A stretch of 32,972 nucleotides of DNA, taken from the IMG/VR virus record IMGVR_UViG_3300042462_000011, positions 1-32,972 of that record, one strand, 5' to 3'. Under the pieces are notes generated by a model. The model was not told the DNA's origin. It saw only the letters and a program-made list of their open reading frames with translations, and did not search any database. Each line of letters begins with the position of its first letter. Within the stretch, counting starts at the first letter, position 1. The translations under genes and the position numbers were made by a program. The stretch comes from a virus. Positions 16,218 to 23,666 of this stretch are shown piece after piece.

Positions 16218-18278
16218 TTATCTGACAACAGGCTGCACAATTTGTCCACGCAATATCTCTTGCACGGCCTCGGCGTTTGTCAAAGCCATGTTTTGTGCAG
16301 TTTCATCAACTTTGCCCAATGTTTCCAGCGTCTGGGCACGTTTCAACTCGGCGCTTGCCACAGTCTCCACGGTATCAGCACGGGCCTTGGCTGCTTTCGC
16401 CGTTGCCTCCTCTGCCGCTGCTTGGAGGTACATGGCATTCGGGTCTTGCGGCTTGCCTTGCATCTCGGCCATGAGTTCTTGGGCTTCGTCCTCGGTTGGC
16501 TGCACCACGCCCATGCGGAGCAACTTCTTGCGGAAGTAAGCATTGGCATCACCTACGCCCTCGCCCTCCATGTTCATCATTGCCATTGCAGTCAGCACTT
16601 GCGCTGTCTCTGGGTCGGTGGTGATCTGAAGCATCCCGGTCAACGCCCTTACAGTAGCTGCACGCTTGCTGCTGCTGGATGGGCCAACTTCGGCAACCAC
16701 ATCAAAGGTGGCAGTGCTGAGATCGTTTTCCATGACCATCGCACCCGTTTCGGTGTCAATCATGGGCTTCATCAACTCAACAACGCTGGACTCGCCAGTG
16801 GGCGCAATGGTCTTCATCTTGCGCTTGTCTTCGGTGTAGATGTCCCGAGCCATGCTTAACCAAATCTCGCCGCAACGTTTCATGCCCTTGGCAAAGTTGC
16901 TCATGTAGATGAACGTCTGCATATCCACACGGGTTTGGATCATCTCCACGGCTTTACCAGACACGCCCGACACAATCTTGTCGGCGCCTTGCGGGTTGCC
17001 CAGGATGTCTTGCATATCCTGTTCGGTGATCTGCAACAGCGCAGCCATAGCGGGTGGGATTGCAGCCGACTTGGTGTAAGCCAATGGGCCAGCGGCTTGG
17101 GTATTGCCATCAGGCCCAGTGATTGGGTTAATCAGCAGATACGGGTAATCACGTAGGTTGTCTTCTGCCCACATGAGCTGGTGACCCGCCACTTGCTCGG
17201 GGGTCATGATGGGCTTCTCAATGCTGGACAGGGCTGAGATTTCGCCCAGCTTGCTCAGTTGCATATTCTTTAGACGTTGGGCATCTTTCGCCAATCTGAC
17301 AGCGCCCATGCAGCGTTCGATGTTGTCCACGAACCAGCGTTTGCCGTACACCACCACAATCGGGATGCACTTGCCAGCGATGTAACCAGCATCCTCCAGC
17401 ACCTTGCCGCCCGACATGATGTATTTGCGGACCCGCATACGCTTGACTCGCTTCTGGCGGACTTCCCGTGTGCCGATGGCCATCAGGGTTTCTTCAAGGG
17501 TTTCATCGTTCTCAAAGTCTTTGGCTGTGTAGCGTTCCTCAGTCCCGTCAATGGCCTCAAAGATGCGGATTGTCTCGGTCTTTTCCTCGACCTTGTAATA
17601 CTCAGCCACGAACACGACATCAGGCGTTGCCCAATCAAACTCGTACTGGTGGATGATCTTGGGCCAATCCGTTGGGTCATCGTTGTAAGTTTCTTTGTAG
17701 CTCTCACGGGTCATGCTGGTGACCACGAAAGCATATTTAGCGTCTGACTTGTCCTGGCGCTTGGCGTTCAGGTCAAAGAAAACGCTGCTGTCAGCATCAA
17801 AGATTGGCTCCATGCGGATGCGCTGTCGGTCATCCTCGTCATTCTCTTCGTCTTCGTAGACTGTACGCAGCCGCCATGCGCCAATGCCGCCGCCTACGGC
17901 TTCCTCAAAAGCGTTGTCATAGGCTTCATCAGCGACGGATGCTTGTTCATCAGCACGATACAGGCCATCACAGACCTCTGCCAGCTTTGCATTGTCTGTG
18001 CCATCTTTGGACACATAGTCCACAGTAATGCGGTTGTTGCGGTATTCGTTGACGATACGAATGACCGCCAGCATGATCTTGTTGACCTCAAACTTGGGCT
18101 TGTTCTCGTACTGATCCCATAGTGGGCCTTCCCACTGAGCGCCGCACAGGGAATAGAACCGCCTGTCTTGCAAGCACTGTAGGCGCTCGTCCCGCAGTGC
18201 AGTCTGGATGTCATTGAACTGGCGCAGGGCTTCGGTGTGTAGATTCGAAAGCCGTTGGTCGTTTGAGATTCTTGCCAT
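16218..18278 (-). CDS. Portal protein, P22 gp1-like
   Basis: A 686-residue protein (P22 gp1 is 725). The start LSNLHTEALRQFNDIQTALR and the early core (CGAQWEGPLWDQYENKPKFE, then VNKIMLAVIRIVNEYRNN) fit the P22 portal family. The middle contains RQKRVKRMRVRKYIMSGG and the C-terminal 110 residues are helical and Ala/Glu/Lys-rich (ATAKAAKARADTVETVA), like the portal barrel. It is flanked by large terminase upstream and scaffold downstream. Forms the dodecameric DNA channel at one capsid vertex. ATG 18278 follows AAGGA. Confidence 0.9.
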   Translation of the reverse strand: MARISNDQRLSNLHTEALRQFNDIQTALRDERLQCLQDRRFYSLCGAQWEGPLWDQYENKPKFEVNKIMLAVIRIVNEYRNNRITVDYVSKDGTDNAKLAEVCDGLYRADEQASVADEAYDNAFEEAVGGGIGAWRLRTVYEDEENDEDDRQRIRMEPIFDADSSVFFDLNAKRQDKSDAKYAFVVTSMTRESYKETYNDDPTDWPKIIHQYEFDWATPDVVFVAEYYKVEEKTETIRIFEAIDGTEERYTAKDFENDETLEETLMAIGTREVRQKRVKRMRVRKYIMSGGKVLEDAGYIAGKCIPIVVVYGKRWFVDNIERCMGAVRLAKDAQRLKNMQLSKLGEISALSSIEKPIMTPEQVAGHQLMWAEDNLRDYPYLLINPITGPDGNTQAAGPLAYTKSAAIPPAMAALLQITEQDMQDILGNPQGADKIVSGVSGKAVEMIQTRVDMQTFIYMSNFAKGMKRCGEIWLSMARDIYTEDKRKMKTIAPTGESSVVELMKPMIDTETGAMVMENDLSTATFDVVAEVGPSSSSKRAATVRALTGMLQITTDPETAQVLTAMAMMNMEGEGVGDANAYFRKKLLRMGVVQPTEDEAQELMAEMQGKPQDPNAMYLQAAAEEATAKAAKARADTVETVASAELKRAQTLETLGKVDETAQNMALTNAEAVQEILRGQIVQPVVR

Positions 18279-18302
18279 GATTGTCCTTTGTTAACCGATT
18301 TT

Positions 18303-19529
18303 CTACCATTTGTTAATGGTCGGCAATGGCGTGAAGTTGATCGTCTTGGTCACTGTTGCACGCCTGACACCCTCGCAAGCATATCGCAGTGCGTCAATCA
18401 CATGGTTCTTCTTGTCCTCCAGCACGGGCAAGATTCTACCCGTCAGCGGGTCTGACTTGTAGCTGTAAAGGCTCAGTTCGTCAATGGTGTGTATACAGCG
18501 AGGGTGAACCACGATGTCGTAGTTCTTAAGAAACTCAATGCCTTCCTCGACAGACTTTGGCCCTTTTACGGCAGTCATAATCTTGGGAAAGCCGTTGCGC
18601 TTCATGTGGCTGATGGTCTCGGGCCTAGCTGAATCTGCCACGATGGGCCAGCGTTCGCTCTCAGGCACTTGCATGAACAGCTCGGGCGTGTTGATGATTT
18701 CACACCCAACCATGTAGGCTTCATAGTCAATGAACAGCGTGCGCCCAATGATATGGCAGCGCACCAGCACTGTCGGGTCAATCGAAAAGCCCCAATCAGC
18801 GCCAAGTCGGTGGATGGCATCTGGTGGTGCTTCAAAGTCGTCAATCTTCCAGTTCTTGAACACCCTGGCGTTGCTGTTCCGCAGATACTGACCCATCCAC
18901 ACGTGCTGGTATTTGTCAGGGTCACGCCGCTTGTCGTACTCCATCTCATCTTTAAGGACTTGTGGAAACCACGGGTTTTCGCCAAAGTTGACCTTGATGA
19001 CCTTGGCATCCACAGGCGGCTCTGGGCCTCTTAACAGGAAATCTACAGGGTCGCTCTGCTGTCTCGGGTTCCACGTAAACCATAGTTCACTGTCAGGCTT
19101 GCGGATGGTTGGCCTCAGCAGGTCAAGGCTGGACTGACTTAGGCTTTGGGCTTCCTCCACCCAGGCGCAGTCGTAGCCTTCCAGCGACTTAATGCTGTCG
19201 GCTGTGTGGTTCTGCATACCCTGAAAGATTATGGCCCCATCGCCCTTCTTGGACTTGATGACCGAATCCTGGACTTCAAAGTAAGCGCCAGCGTTCATGG
19301 CCTCAATCTTGGTTTCCAGCAGCCGCTTTACCGATTGGTTCAAGGATTTCTGGATTTCACGCACGCAAACGCTGCGCCGCTTCTGATCCATGATGTGCAT
19401 CTCAATCATCAGCTCGGCAAACATATGCGACTTGCCTGATCCACGCCCACCCCAAGCGCCTTTGTAGCGTGCCGACTCCAGCAAGGGTTGCGCCCATTCT
19501 GGTGTCTGAAGCTGCAAAACTTTATGCAT
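18303..19529 (-). CDS. terL: Terminase large subunit
   Basis: A 408-residue ATPase-nuclease that packages DNA into the procapsid. Walker A GGRGSGKS is at 27-34; Walker B with catalytic acids is in CAWVEEA (121-127); the coupling motif WFTWNP is at 150-155. The RNase-H-like nuclease has acids in GADWGFS (Asp245), ADSARPE (Asp299) and HVIDALRYA (Asp379). The arrangement matches the Terminase_3/3C families used by headful-packaging phages. The start overlaps the terS stop by eight bases. Confidence 0.95.
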   Translation of the reverse strand: MHKVLQLQTPEWAQPLLESARYKGAWGGRGSGKSHMFAELMIEMHIMDQKRRSVCVREIQKSLNQSVKRLLETKIEAMNAGAYFEVQDSVIKSKKGDGAIIFQGMQNHTADSIKSLEGYDCAWVEEAQSLSQSSLDLLRPTIRKPDSELWFTWNPRQQSDPVDFLLRGPEPPVDAKVIKVNFGENPWFPQVLKDEMEYDKRRDPDKYQHVWMGQYLRNSNARVFKNWKIDDFEAPPDAIHRLGADWGFSIDPTVLVRCHIIGRTLFIDYEAYMVGCEIINTPELFMQVPESERWPIVADSARPETISHMKRNGFPKIMTAVKGPKSVEEGIEFLKNYDIVVHPRCIHTIDELSLYSYKSDPLTGRILPVLEDKKNHVIDALRYACEGVRRATVTKTINFTPLPTINKW

Positions 19530-19956
19530 GTTTGACGATTACACGTTCAATCTTGGTGAATTCAAGCGGCTGTCCATCAGCGCCTGTAAGTTCGTGTTTG
19601 TGGGTTTCCTTCCAGCCCATCTGGCACTTTGACCACCAAATCTGTGCAGTGGTATCACCAGCCATTGCTTTTTGGAATATGCCCTTGCCAATTTGTGCGT
19701 TTGCTTTGGCTTTACCGTTCACCAATTCTGCGCTGAAGTATTTTCGTAGCGTGTCAATGTCAATGCCCTCGCGAACAAGGGCTGCAATCTGCTCAAATGG
19801 CACGCCATAACCAGACATTGCTTCAACTTGTTTGCGCTCCGAATCTGTCGGTAAAAATGGCTTTCTGCCAGAACCCTCTCTGGCTCCGCCATTCTTTTTA
19901 GGCTCATCTGCCTCTTTTTTAGGCAGTCGGGTGGAATTTTCAGTACTTTTCTTCAT
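19522..19956 (-). CDS. terS: Terminase small subunit
   Basis: A 144-residue protein immediately upstream of terL. A basic, Gly-rich N-terminus (GGAREGSGRKPFLPT) precedes a helix-turn-helix-like region (QVEAMSGYGVPFEQIAALVR, then IDIDTLRKYFSAEL), the usual DNA-recognition module. The rest (KANAQIGKGIFQKAMAGDTT, AQIWWSKCQMGWKE) is typical of small terminases. Expected to recognise the packaging site and stimulate TerL. GGAGG lies six bases upstream of ATG 19956. Confidence 0.88.
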   Translation of the reverse strand: MKKSTENSTRLPKKEADEPKKNGGAREGSGRKPFLPTDSERKQVEAMSGYGVPFEQIAALVREGIDIDTLRKYFSAELVNGKAKANAQIGKGIFQKAMAGDTTAQIWWSKCQMGWKETHKHELTGADGQPLEFTKIERVIVKHA

Positions 19957-19960
19957 ATGT

Positions 19961-19977
19961 AACCTCCGCGAAAGGTT
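19961..19977 (-). promoter_or_regulatory. Hairpin overlapping the terS ribosome-binding site
   Basis: On the minus strand AACCT and AGGTT pair around TTCGCGG, so part of the GGAGG ribosome-binding site of terS falls in the 3' arm. The stem is only five pairs. It could lower terS translation, but the effect is inferred. Confidence 0.3.
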
Positions 19978-19989
19978 GGTTTTCTGCGT

Positions 19990-20895
19990 TTACTTGACTG
20001 TGCTTGTAATGCGTGACAGCAGCCTTGGCTTGCGATGCTCCTCACTCAGTATCTTGGGCGCAGTGTGCTTCCATGATACTTGATGGTGTATTCGCTTGTC
20101 GTTTGTGCCTACTTCTGAGATTTTTACACACGATGGTGCGTACATAACCGAATAGAACGATTTTGTATACGTGCCAAGGTCAAGGTAGATTTCAGTCAAT
20201 CCACCTGCGTTTTGCTGCGTAACGACTTGCTGCAAGCGTAACTGGGGTGTGGTCATGAAAAGGTTGCCACGTCTGCCCCATTCGACATACATGTTCACAT
20301 CCTCGTTGATGCGGCCTATGAACTCTACTGGACGATCTACCCGAAACATAAAAGAATTCATTACCTTGCGGTATATTTCATCTTTTCGCATCTTGCTGAG
20401 TAGAACGCAACCCTCGCCTCCAATGAAGTCACCGCCCTGTGCGAATGCGACCGAATGAAATGGTGTTGTGTCCAAAAACTCTATCAGTGCGACAAGCACA
20501 TCGTCAAGGTTGCCAATCTTGTTTTCGGATGTGATGTATTGCATTTCCTCGTTGGTTGAGTAATCAAACCTTGTGTAATCGTCATCCAGTTGCCAAAAGT
20601 GTGTCAACCCGAGATCTGCCGCAATTTTGAAGCTGATGTTTCTTGCGTACACCACACTGTTGCGTTTCTTGAAGTTATCTCCGCTGTCAGTGGCTTCAAT
20701 AGCCTCTTGTTTGTTGAAAACAATGACAGAGTCTTTGTCGTAAACCTCTTTGTATTTATCAAGCTGTTTGTCTTCATCGTCACAAATCAGGTAAATCTTG
20801 CCTGTATAGCCGCTTTTGCGTAGGGTCTGGTAGGTGTAAACATTGTTTGCCCGCCCATGTGTCAGAATAAAAACAGCAAAGGTCTTAGGCATCAT
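19990..20895 (-). CDS. TET-associated-type glycosyltransferase (TAGT-like)
   Basis: About 300 residues. Numbered from the ATG at 20892, the chain begins KTFAVFILTHGRANNVYTY, a Rossmann-type GT-A start. A metal-binding acid cluster FWQLDDDYTRF has DDD at 103-105. Later GGDFIGGEGCVLL (153-165) and INEDVNMYVEW (195-205) give the expected acceptor-side and second catalytic acids, with basic HHQVSWKHTAPKIL near the end. This matches the phage TET-associated glycosyltransferases, which act on hydroxylated bases in DNA. No TET/JBP oxygenase or C5-methyltransferase is in the window, so the acceptor is unknown. The start (20895 or 20892) overlaps the ParB-like gene. A protein glycosyltransferase role is not excluded. 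Confidence 0.72.
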   Translation of the reverse strand: MMPKTFAVFILTHGRANNVYTYQTLRKSGYTGKIYLICDDEDKQLDKYKEVYDKDSVIVFNKQEAIEATDSGDNFKKRNSVVYARNISFKIAADLGLTHFWQLDDDYTRFDYSTNEEMQYITSENKIGNLDDVLVALIEFLDTTPFHSVAFAQGGDFIGGEGCVLLSKMRKDEIYRKVMNSFMFRVDRPVEFIGRINEDVNMYVEWGRRGNLFMTTPQLRLQQVVTQQNAGGLTEIYLDLGTYTKSFYSVMYAPSCVKISEVGTNDKRIHHQVSWKHTAPKILSEEHRKPRLLSRITSTVK

Positions 20896-21685
20896 GTTCT
20901 TCGCCCTTTTCGCCAGCGTAAACATCACTGATGGCTTGCGAAAGCTTTACGTAACCGTTCGCAATGGCCTTATCAAAGTCAATGATGACCAATGCGCTGT
21001 CTTCCATGAGTTGCTGCAAGTCCGGGTCTGCGTGTGCGTAAAACTCAGCAATTTGCTCAAAGTCGAATCGTATGTGTCTTGCTGCCGCAGCCAGCAAAAA
21101 GTCTTTAACCTCTGACTTTATTTCAGGGTCTTGATAAATTTTTGCCGTTAGCTGTTCATATTTCACTTTGTCGTAAAGTTCATTTACAGCGGGACAATCA
21201 CCGGATGGCGAATAAACAGGGGCATCTATTTTTTTTGTGTACTTACTGTTATCAATTTGTTCATCATCAACATCAGGCAACAAAAGCTCAGAAATTTCCT
21301 CTGGTGTAAAACCAGTTAGGTCAATGTCAAAACCTAGGCCATCAAGCTCTTCTAGCTCAAGGGATAACATTGCATTGTCCCAGTCAGCATTTTGGGCAAG
21401 TTTGTTGTCGGCAATGATGTAAGCTCGTTTCTTGGCATCTGACCAGCCTTTTGCCACCATTACAGGCACTTCGGTCATCTTCAGCTTCTGTGCCGCCAGG
21501 GTCCGCCCATGCCCTGCAATGATGCCGCCATCCTCGTCCACCAGCACTGGCGTTGTCCAGCCCCATTCTTTGATGCTTGCAGCAATCTGTGCAACTTGCT
21601 CATCCGAGTGCGTGCGTGCGTTGCGTGCGTAAGGGATTAATTTGTCAATGGCCCACTTTTGAACTTTGTCCGCTGGATTCGTCAT
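20885..21685 (-). CDS. ParB-like N-terminal domain protein
   Basis: A 266-residue protein. Residues 10-95 form a ParB/Srx-type domain: IDKLIPYARNARTHSDEQ, IAASIKEWGWTTPVLVD, and the nucleotide-binding GIIAGHGRTLAA with GHGR at 58-61. In many phages this domain is fused to an adenine methylase, but no methylase motif follows here. Residues 145-255 are a different C-terminal region (RHIRFDFEQIAEFYAHADP, then SALVIIDFDKAIANGYVKL) that I associate with ParB genes paired with TAGT glycosyltransferases. The gene overlaps the glycosyltransferase by 8-11 bases. It could be an NTP-using or DNA-binding partner in base modification or genome marking; inferred. ATG 21685 immediately follows the stop of the small secreted protein, in the same frame. 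Confidence 0.78.
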   Translation of the reverse strand: MTNPADKVQKWAIDKLIPYARNARTHSDEQVAQIAASIKEWGWTTPVLVDEDGGIIAGHGRTLAAQKLKMTEVPVMVAKGWSDAKKRAYIIADNKLAQNADWDNAMLSLELEELDGLGFDIDLTGFTPEEISELLLPDVDDEQIDNSKYTKKIDAPVYSPSGDCPAVNELYDKVKYEQLTAKIYQDPEIKSEVKDFLLAAAARHIRFDFEQIAEFYAHADPDLQQLMEDSALVIIDFDKAIANGYVKLSQAISDVYAGEKGEEHDA

Positions 21686-21814
21686 TCAAAAACCACCATT
21701 GCGAGTTGTGGTGCAAGTGACGCTGCCATCCCAATTTTTTACGCATCTGGTGGTGGTCTGGGCTTGGGCTGCAAAAGACAGCAGCAGGGCTGCGATTGTG
21801 ATTAGGGTTTTCAC
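21686..21814 (-). CDS. Small predicted secreted protein, 42 residues (GTG start)
   Basis: A short gene beginning at GTG 21814 with AAGGAG five bases upstream. The protein starts MKTLITIAALLLSFAAQA, a clear signal peptide (basic start, hydrophobic core, AxA cleavage site before Gln19). The mature part is about 24 residues, Thr-rich, with two cysteines (24 and 34) around KNWDGSVT, which could form a disulfide in the periplasm. Its stop directly abuts the ParB-like ATG. Function unknown; exported mini-proteins of phages often alter the host envelope. Length and GTG start make it easy to miss. Confidence 0.7.
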   Translation of the reverse strand: MKTLITIAALLLSFAAQAQTTTRCVKNWDGSVTCTTTRNGGF

Positions 21815-21824
21815 TGTTACTCCT

Positions 21825-21872
21825 TAAAAAACGGGGCCGAAGCCCCAAAAGCTGGCAACTGCATTTGTCAGC
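21825..21872 (-). terminator. Tandem intrinsic terminators upstream of the ParB/late operon
   Basis: Two hairpins in series on the minus strand. The first (21872-21851) pairs GCTGACAA with TTGCCAGC with one mismatch, followed by TTTT. The second (21846-21833) is GGGGC-TTCG-GCCCC, a very stable cUUCGg tetraloop stem, followed by G and six T. Only a few bases separate the T-tract from the ribosome-binding site of the next gene, leaving no room for a promoter between. They should stop transcription coming from the HNH/RusA operon. Confidence 0.8.
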
Positions 21873-21876
21873 AAGT

Positions 21877-22203
21877 CTATTGTGTGATGTCAGGTATAGG
21901 AATGTCAACAGGCCATTGGTTTGTGTCCACTAACAATTGCACTGTTTTATGGTGTGCCACGTTCCATGCTAGCTGCCTTTCCGCTTTTGACCACTTGGCG
22001 CCCTGGTCAATATCGTAATGGCAACTCATGCACAGCGCAGCCGTGAGATTGTCATCAGCTTTGATGCCCCGGCCTTTGCCGCCTCCCCAGTTTGTGTGTG
22101 CCGCTTGGACGCAAACGCCTGACCCGCAGATTTGACAATCAAGGCTAGCCACCAGCTTGAGCAGCTTTTTGCTTCTGACGTATGCGTGCTTTTGAAACAT
22201 CAT
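21877..22203 (-). CDS. HNH endonuclease-like protein
   Basis: A 108-residue protein with a zinc-HNH layout: CQIC (23-26), QAAHTNWGGGKGRG with His36, then DDNLTAALCMSCHYDIDQG with Asn52, Cys58, Cys61 and His62. Two CxxC pairs bind zinc and the His/Asn/His trio forms the beta-beta-alpha metal site. Phage HNH proteins of this size often act in packaging or as nucleases in replication/recombination. It is last in the minus-strand accessory operon, just before tandem terminators, with an ATGA overlap to the upstream gene. Confidence 0.78.
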   Translation of the reverse strand: MMFQKHAYVRSKKLLKLVASLDCQICGSGVCVQAAHTNWGGGKGRGIKADDNLTAALCMSCHYDIDQGAKWSKAERQLAWNVAHHKTVQLLVDTNQWPVDIPIPDITQ

Positions 22204-22655
22204 ATGTGCACCACCCTTTGATGGTTTGACCTGACGTTATTGTTACTTTTGTTAATCATTCGCTCAAACTCTGAACAACTTATGCTCTGCCTTTGGAGGT
22301 CATGCAAGGCGCAAAGTTCTTTTAGATACCTAATGCCAACACCGGACAAGCCCATCTTTTTGGTTGCTTCATAGCGTTTGGCGGCTGCCTCCATCTCAGA
22401 CTGCACCAAAGCACACAATGGCAAGACCTCAATGCCAATACCATTGTGACCCATCGTTTCTGACACGTTTAACACGTGCACCAGCGTCATCCAATCTTGC
22501 ACTGTCCCAACCCCTTTAACCATGCTGTCAATGGCGCTGAGTTCGTGCATTCTGAGCTTGTTGAGCTTTTCCTCACTTGCAACCATTGCCCCTGTAATGG
22601 CGTGTTCAATCGGATTGATTTTGGCCCATATCTTTCGCCGGCATTGCTTTTTCAT
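22200..22655 (-). CDS. Conserved phage protein, unknown function
   Basis: A 151-residue mainly helical protein. The basic start RRKIWAKINPIEHAITGA, the LNKLRMHELSAIDSMVKG helix, and the C-terminal ERMINKSNNNVRSNH fit a family common in replication regions of phages of Burkholderiales-type hosts. No catalytic motif seen. Coupled to neighbours by four-base overlaps at both ends. Confidence 0.7.
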   Translation of the reverse strand: MKKQCRRKIWAKINPIEHAITGAMVASEEKLNKLRMHELSAIDSMVKGVGTVQDWMTLVHVLNVSETMGHNGIGIEVLPLCALVQSEMEAAAKRYEATKKMGLSGVGIRYLKELCALHDLQRQSISCSEFERMINKSNNNVRSNHQRVVHI

Positions 22656-22981
22656 TGGTGCGCCCTGTCTTGCATTCGGTTGGTGGCTTCGCGTGTGCGC
22701 CAGATTTCAATGTCTAACCTTGCGGCTTCCAGTTGCCACTTCAGGGTTTCTTCTTGCTCAACAGCCAGCGCCAGCCCTTTAAGCAACTGGTGGTAGGCTG
22801 GATCTGCATAAGCTTCACGTTCCTGGGCGTTTGCTGCCTCCACGCCAAGTTTGAGTGCGTCTTTCATCAATAGGGCTTTTTTGGATTTGCGGAATTCTTC
22901 AAGGTACACCCGTTGCGCTTTGGCTTCACCGTAAGCTGGTGCAATCTGGCGGATTGTCTCGGCTGCTTGTTCTGGTTTCAT
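22652..22981 (-). CDS. Conserved helical phage protein, unknown function
   Basis: A 109-residue protein, predicted all-helical. Contains YLEEFRKSKKALLMKDAL and a coiled-coil-like LALAVEQEETLKWQLEAARL, ending EIWRTREATNRMQDR. Similar proteins lie next to RusA- or recombination-type genes in related phages. The ATG overlaps the RusA stop (22978-22981). No function assigned. Confidence 0.7.
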   Translation of the reverse strand: MKPEQAAETIRQIAPAYGEAKAQRVYLEEFRKSKKALLMKDALKLGVEAANAQEREAYADPAYHQLLKGLALAVEQEETLKWQLEAARLDIEIWRTREATNRMQDRAHQ

Positions 22982-23400
22982 TGCGCCTCCATCACCATGA
23001 CATCAACGCCAGCTTTTTCTGCGTAGACCTTTTTTACGTGCAAATCAGTCACTTGGGTGTCATCCACAAAAATGACACCGTTCATGGCATCAAGGTAGGT
23101 TTTTGCAATGTTGTCAATGTCAGGCTTCTTGCAAGGCTTCTCAGCTCCGCTTAAACAGGCTTCCCTGCGCTTTTTTGGGTAAGACTGTGGAATTGGAAGT
23201 CTTACGTACAAAAATACGCTCACGGGCGTTTTAAGAGGCTCTGTCGCACCTATTGCTTGTTTGGCAAAGGTAGCAATCATGGCCTCATAGGTCAAAGTCT
23301 GTTTGTCGGTGTACACCTTGGTGAAGTTGCCAACCCTACTGAATCTAGGTCGGCCTTTTCCTTTTGGGTCACCCTCGACTTGAAAGTGTATTTGCATCAT
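22978..23400 (-). CDS. rusA: RusA-like Holliday junction resolvase
   Basis: A 140-residue endonuclease of the RusA family that cuts four-way DNA junctions, helping branch removal before packaging. The N-terminal GDPKGKGRPRF (10-20) and the acid-rich catalytic part KKPDIDNIAKTYLDAMNGV (91-109, Asp94 and Asp96) plus FVDDTQV (111-117, Asp113 and Asp114) are diagnostic. Length fits RusA (about 120-140). It overlaps the preceding coding frames. Start ATG 23400, with a second ATG immediately after. Confidence 0.9.
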   Translation of the reverse strand: MMQIHFQVEGDPKGKGRPRFSRVGNFTKVYTDKQTLTYEAMIATFAKQAIGATEPLKTPVSVFLYVRLPIPQSYPKKRREACLSGAEKPCKKPDIDNIAKTYLDAMNGVIFVDDTQVTDLHVKKVYAEKAGVDVMVMEAQ

Positions 23401-23560
23401 TGTTCATTTCCGCAATCAAGATATCGTGACCAGCCTGTCCACGTATTCGCAGAATGTCGGCTTTCACAACCGCCCACCAATTCTGGGCGTTCTGTTTGCC
23501 AATCTCTTTGACTTTCATCTTGTACCGCCCCTTCCATTCTCTCGCCTCGCATTGGGTCAT
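23369..23560 (-). CDS. Small basic protein overlapping another frame
   Basis: A 63-residue reading starting MTQCEAREWKGRYKMKVKE, followed by AQNWWAVVKADILRIRGQAG and ending shortly after LIAEMNN. The amphipathic pattern and WW motif look like a genuine small phage protein family. ATG 23560 has GGTGA five bases upstream. It overlaps the gene at 23397-23666 in a different frame by about 164 bases and RusA by 32. Alternatively this and the other frame are one gene with a frameshift. Confidence 0.55.
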   Translation of the reverse strand: MTQCEAREWKGRYKMKVKEIGKQNAQNWWAVVKADILRIRGQAGHDILIAEMNNDANTLSSRG

Positions 23561-23666
23561 GTAAGTCACCAGTGGCGAAAAGGGCGGCGCTGATTTGTTC
23601 AAAACTGAATTTCTGTCCATCACGTAATTTGTCCAAAATTTGGTTTGCTTGGTCTCTGTTCATCAA
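23397..23666 (-). CDS. Small phage protein, overlapping frames
   Basis: An 89-residue reading. The first 36 residues (NRDQANQILDKLRDGQKF, then EQISAALFATGDL) look like a real conserved helical start. The C-terminal 50 residues, which overlap another open frame, are less protein-like (ESRHSANTWTGWSRYL). Its start overlaps the upstream zinc-finger gene stop (23663-23666), and its stop overlaps the RusA start, which supports it as an operon member. Function unknown. Confidence 0.55.
   Translation of the reverse strand: MMNRDQANQILDKLRDGQKFSFEQISAALFATGDLHDPMRGERMEGAVQDESQRDWQTERPELVGGCESRHSANTWTGWSRYLDCGNEQ

Noticed and set aside
16242-16859. 205-codon plus-strand open frame
   Set aside because: Antisense of the portal gene, Cys/His-rich with no recognisable domain or start signal.
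20885-21685. ParB-like gene as an adenine methyltransferase
   Set aside because: ParB domains are often fused to a DNA methylase in phages, but no DPPY or FxGxG motif follows in this protein.
21645-21908. 87-codon minus-strand frame overlapping the start of the ParB-like gene
   Set aside because: The GTG-started secreted protein in another frame has a strong ribosome-binding site and signal peptide; this frame also crosses the tandem terminators.
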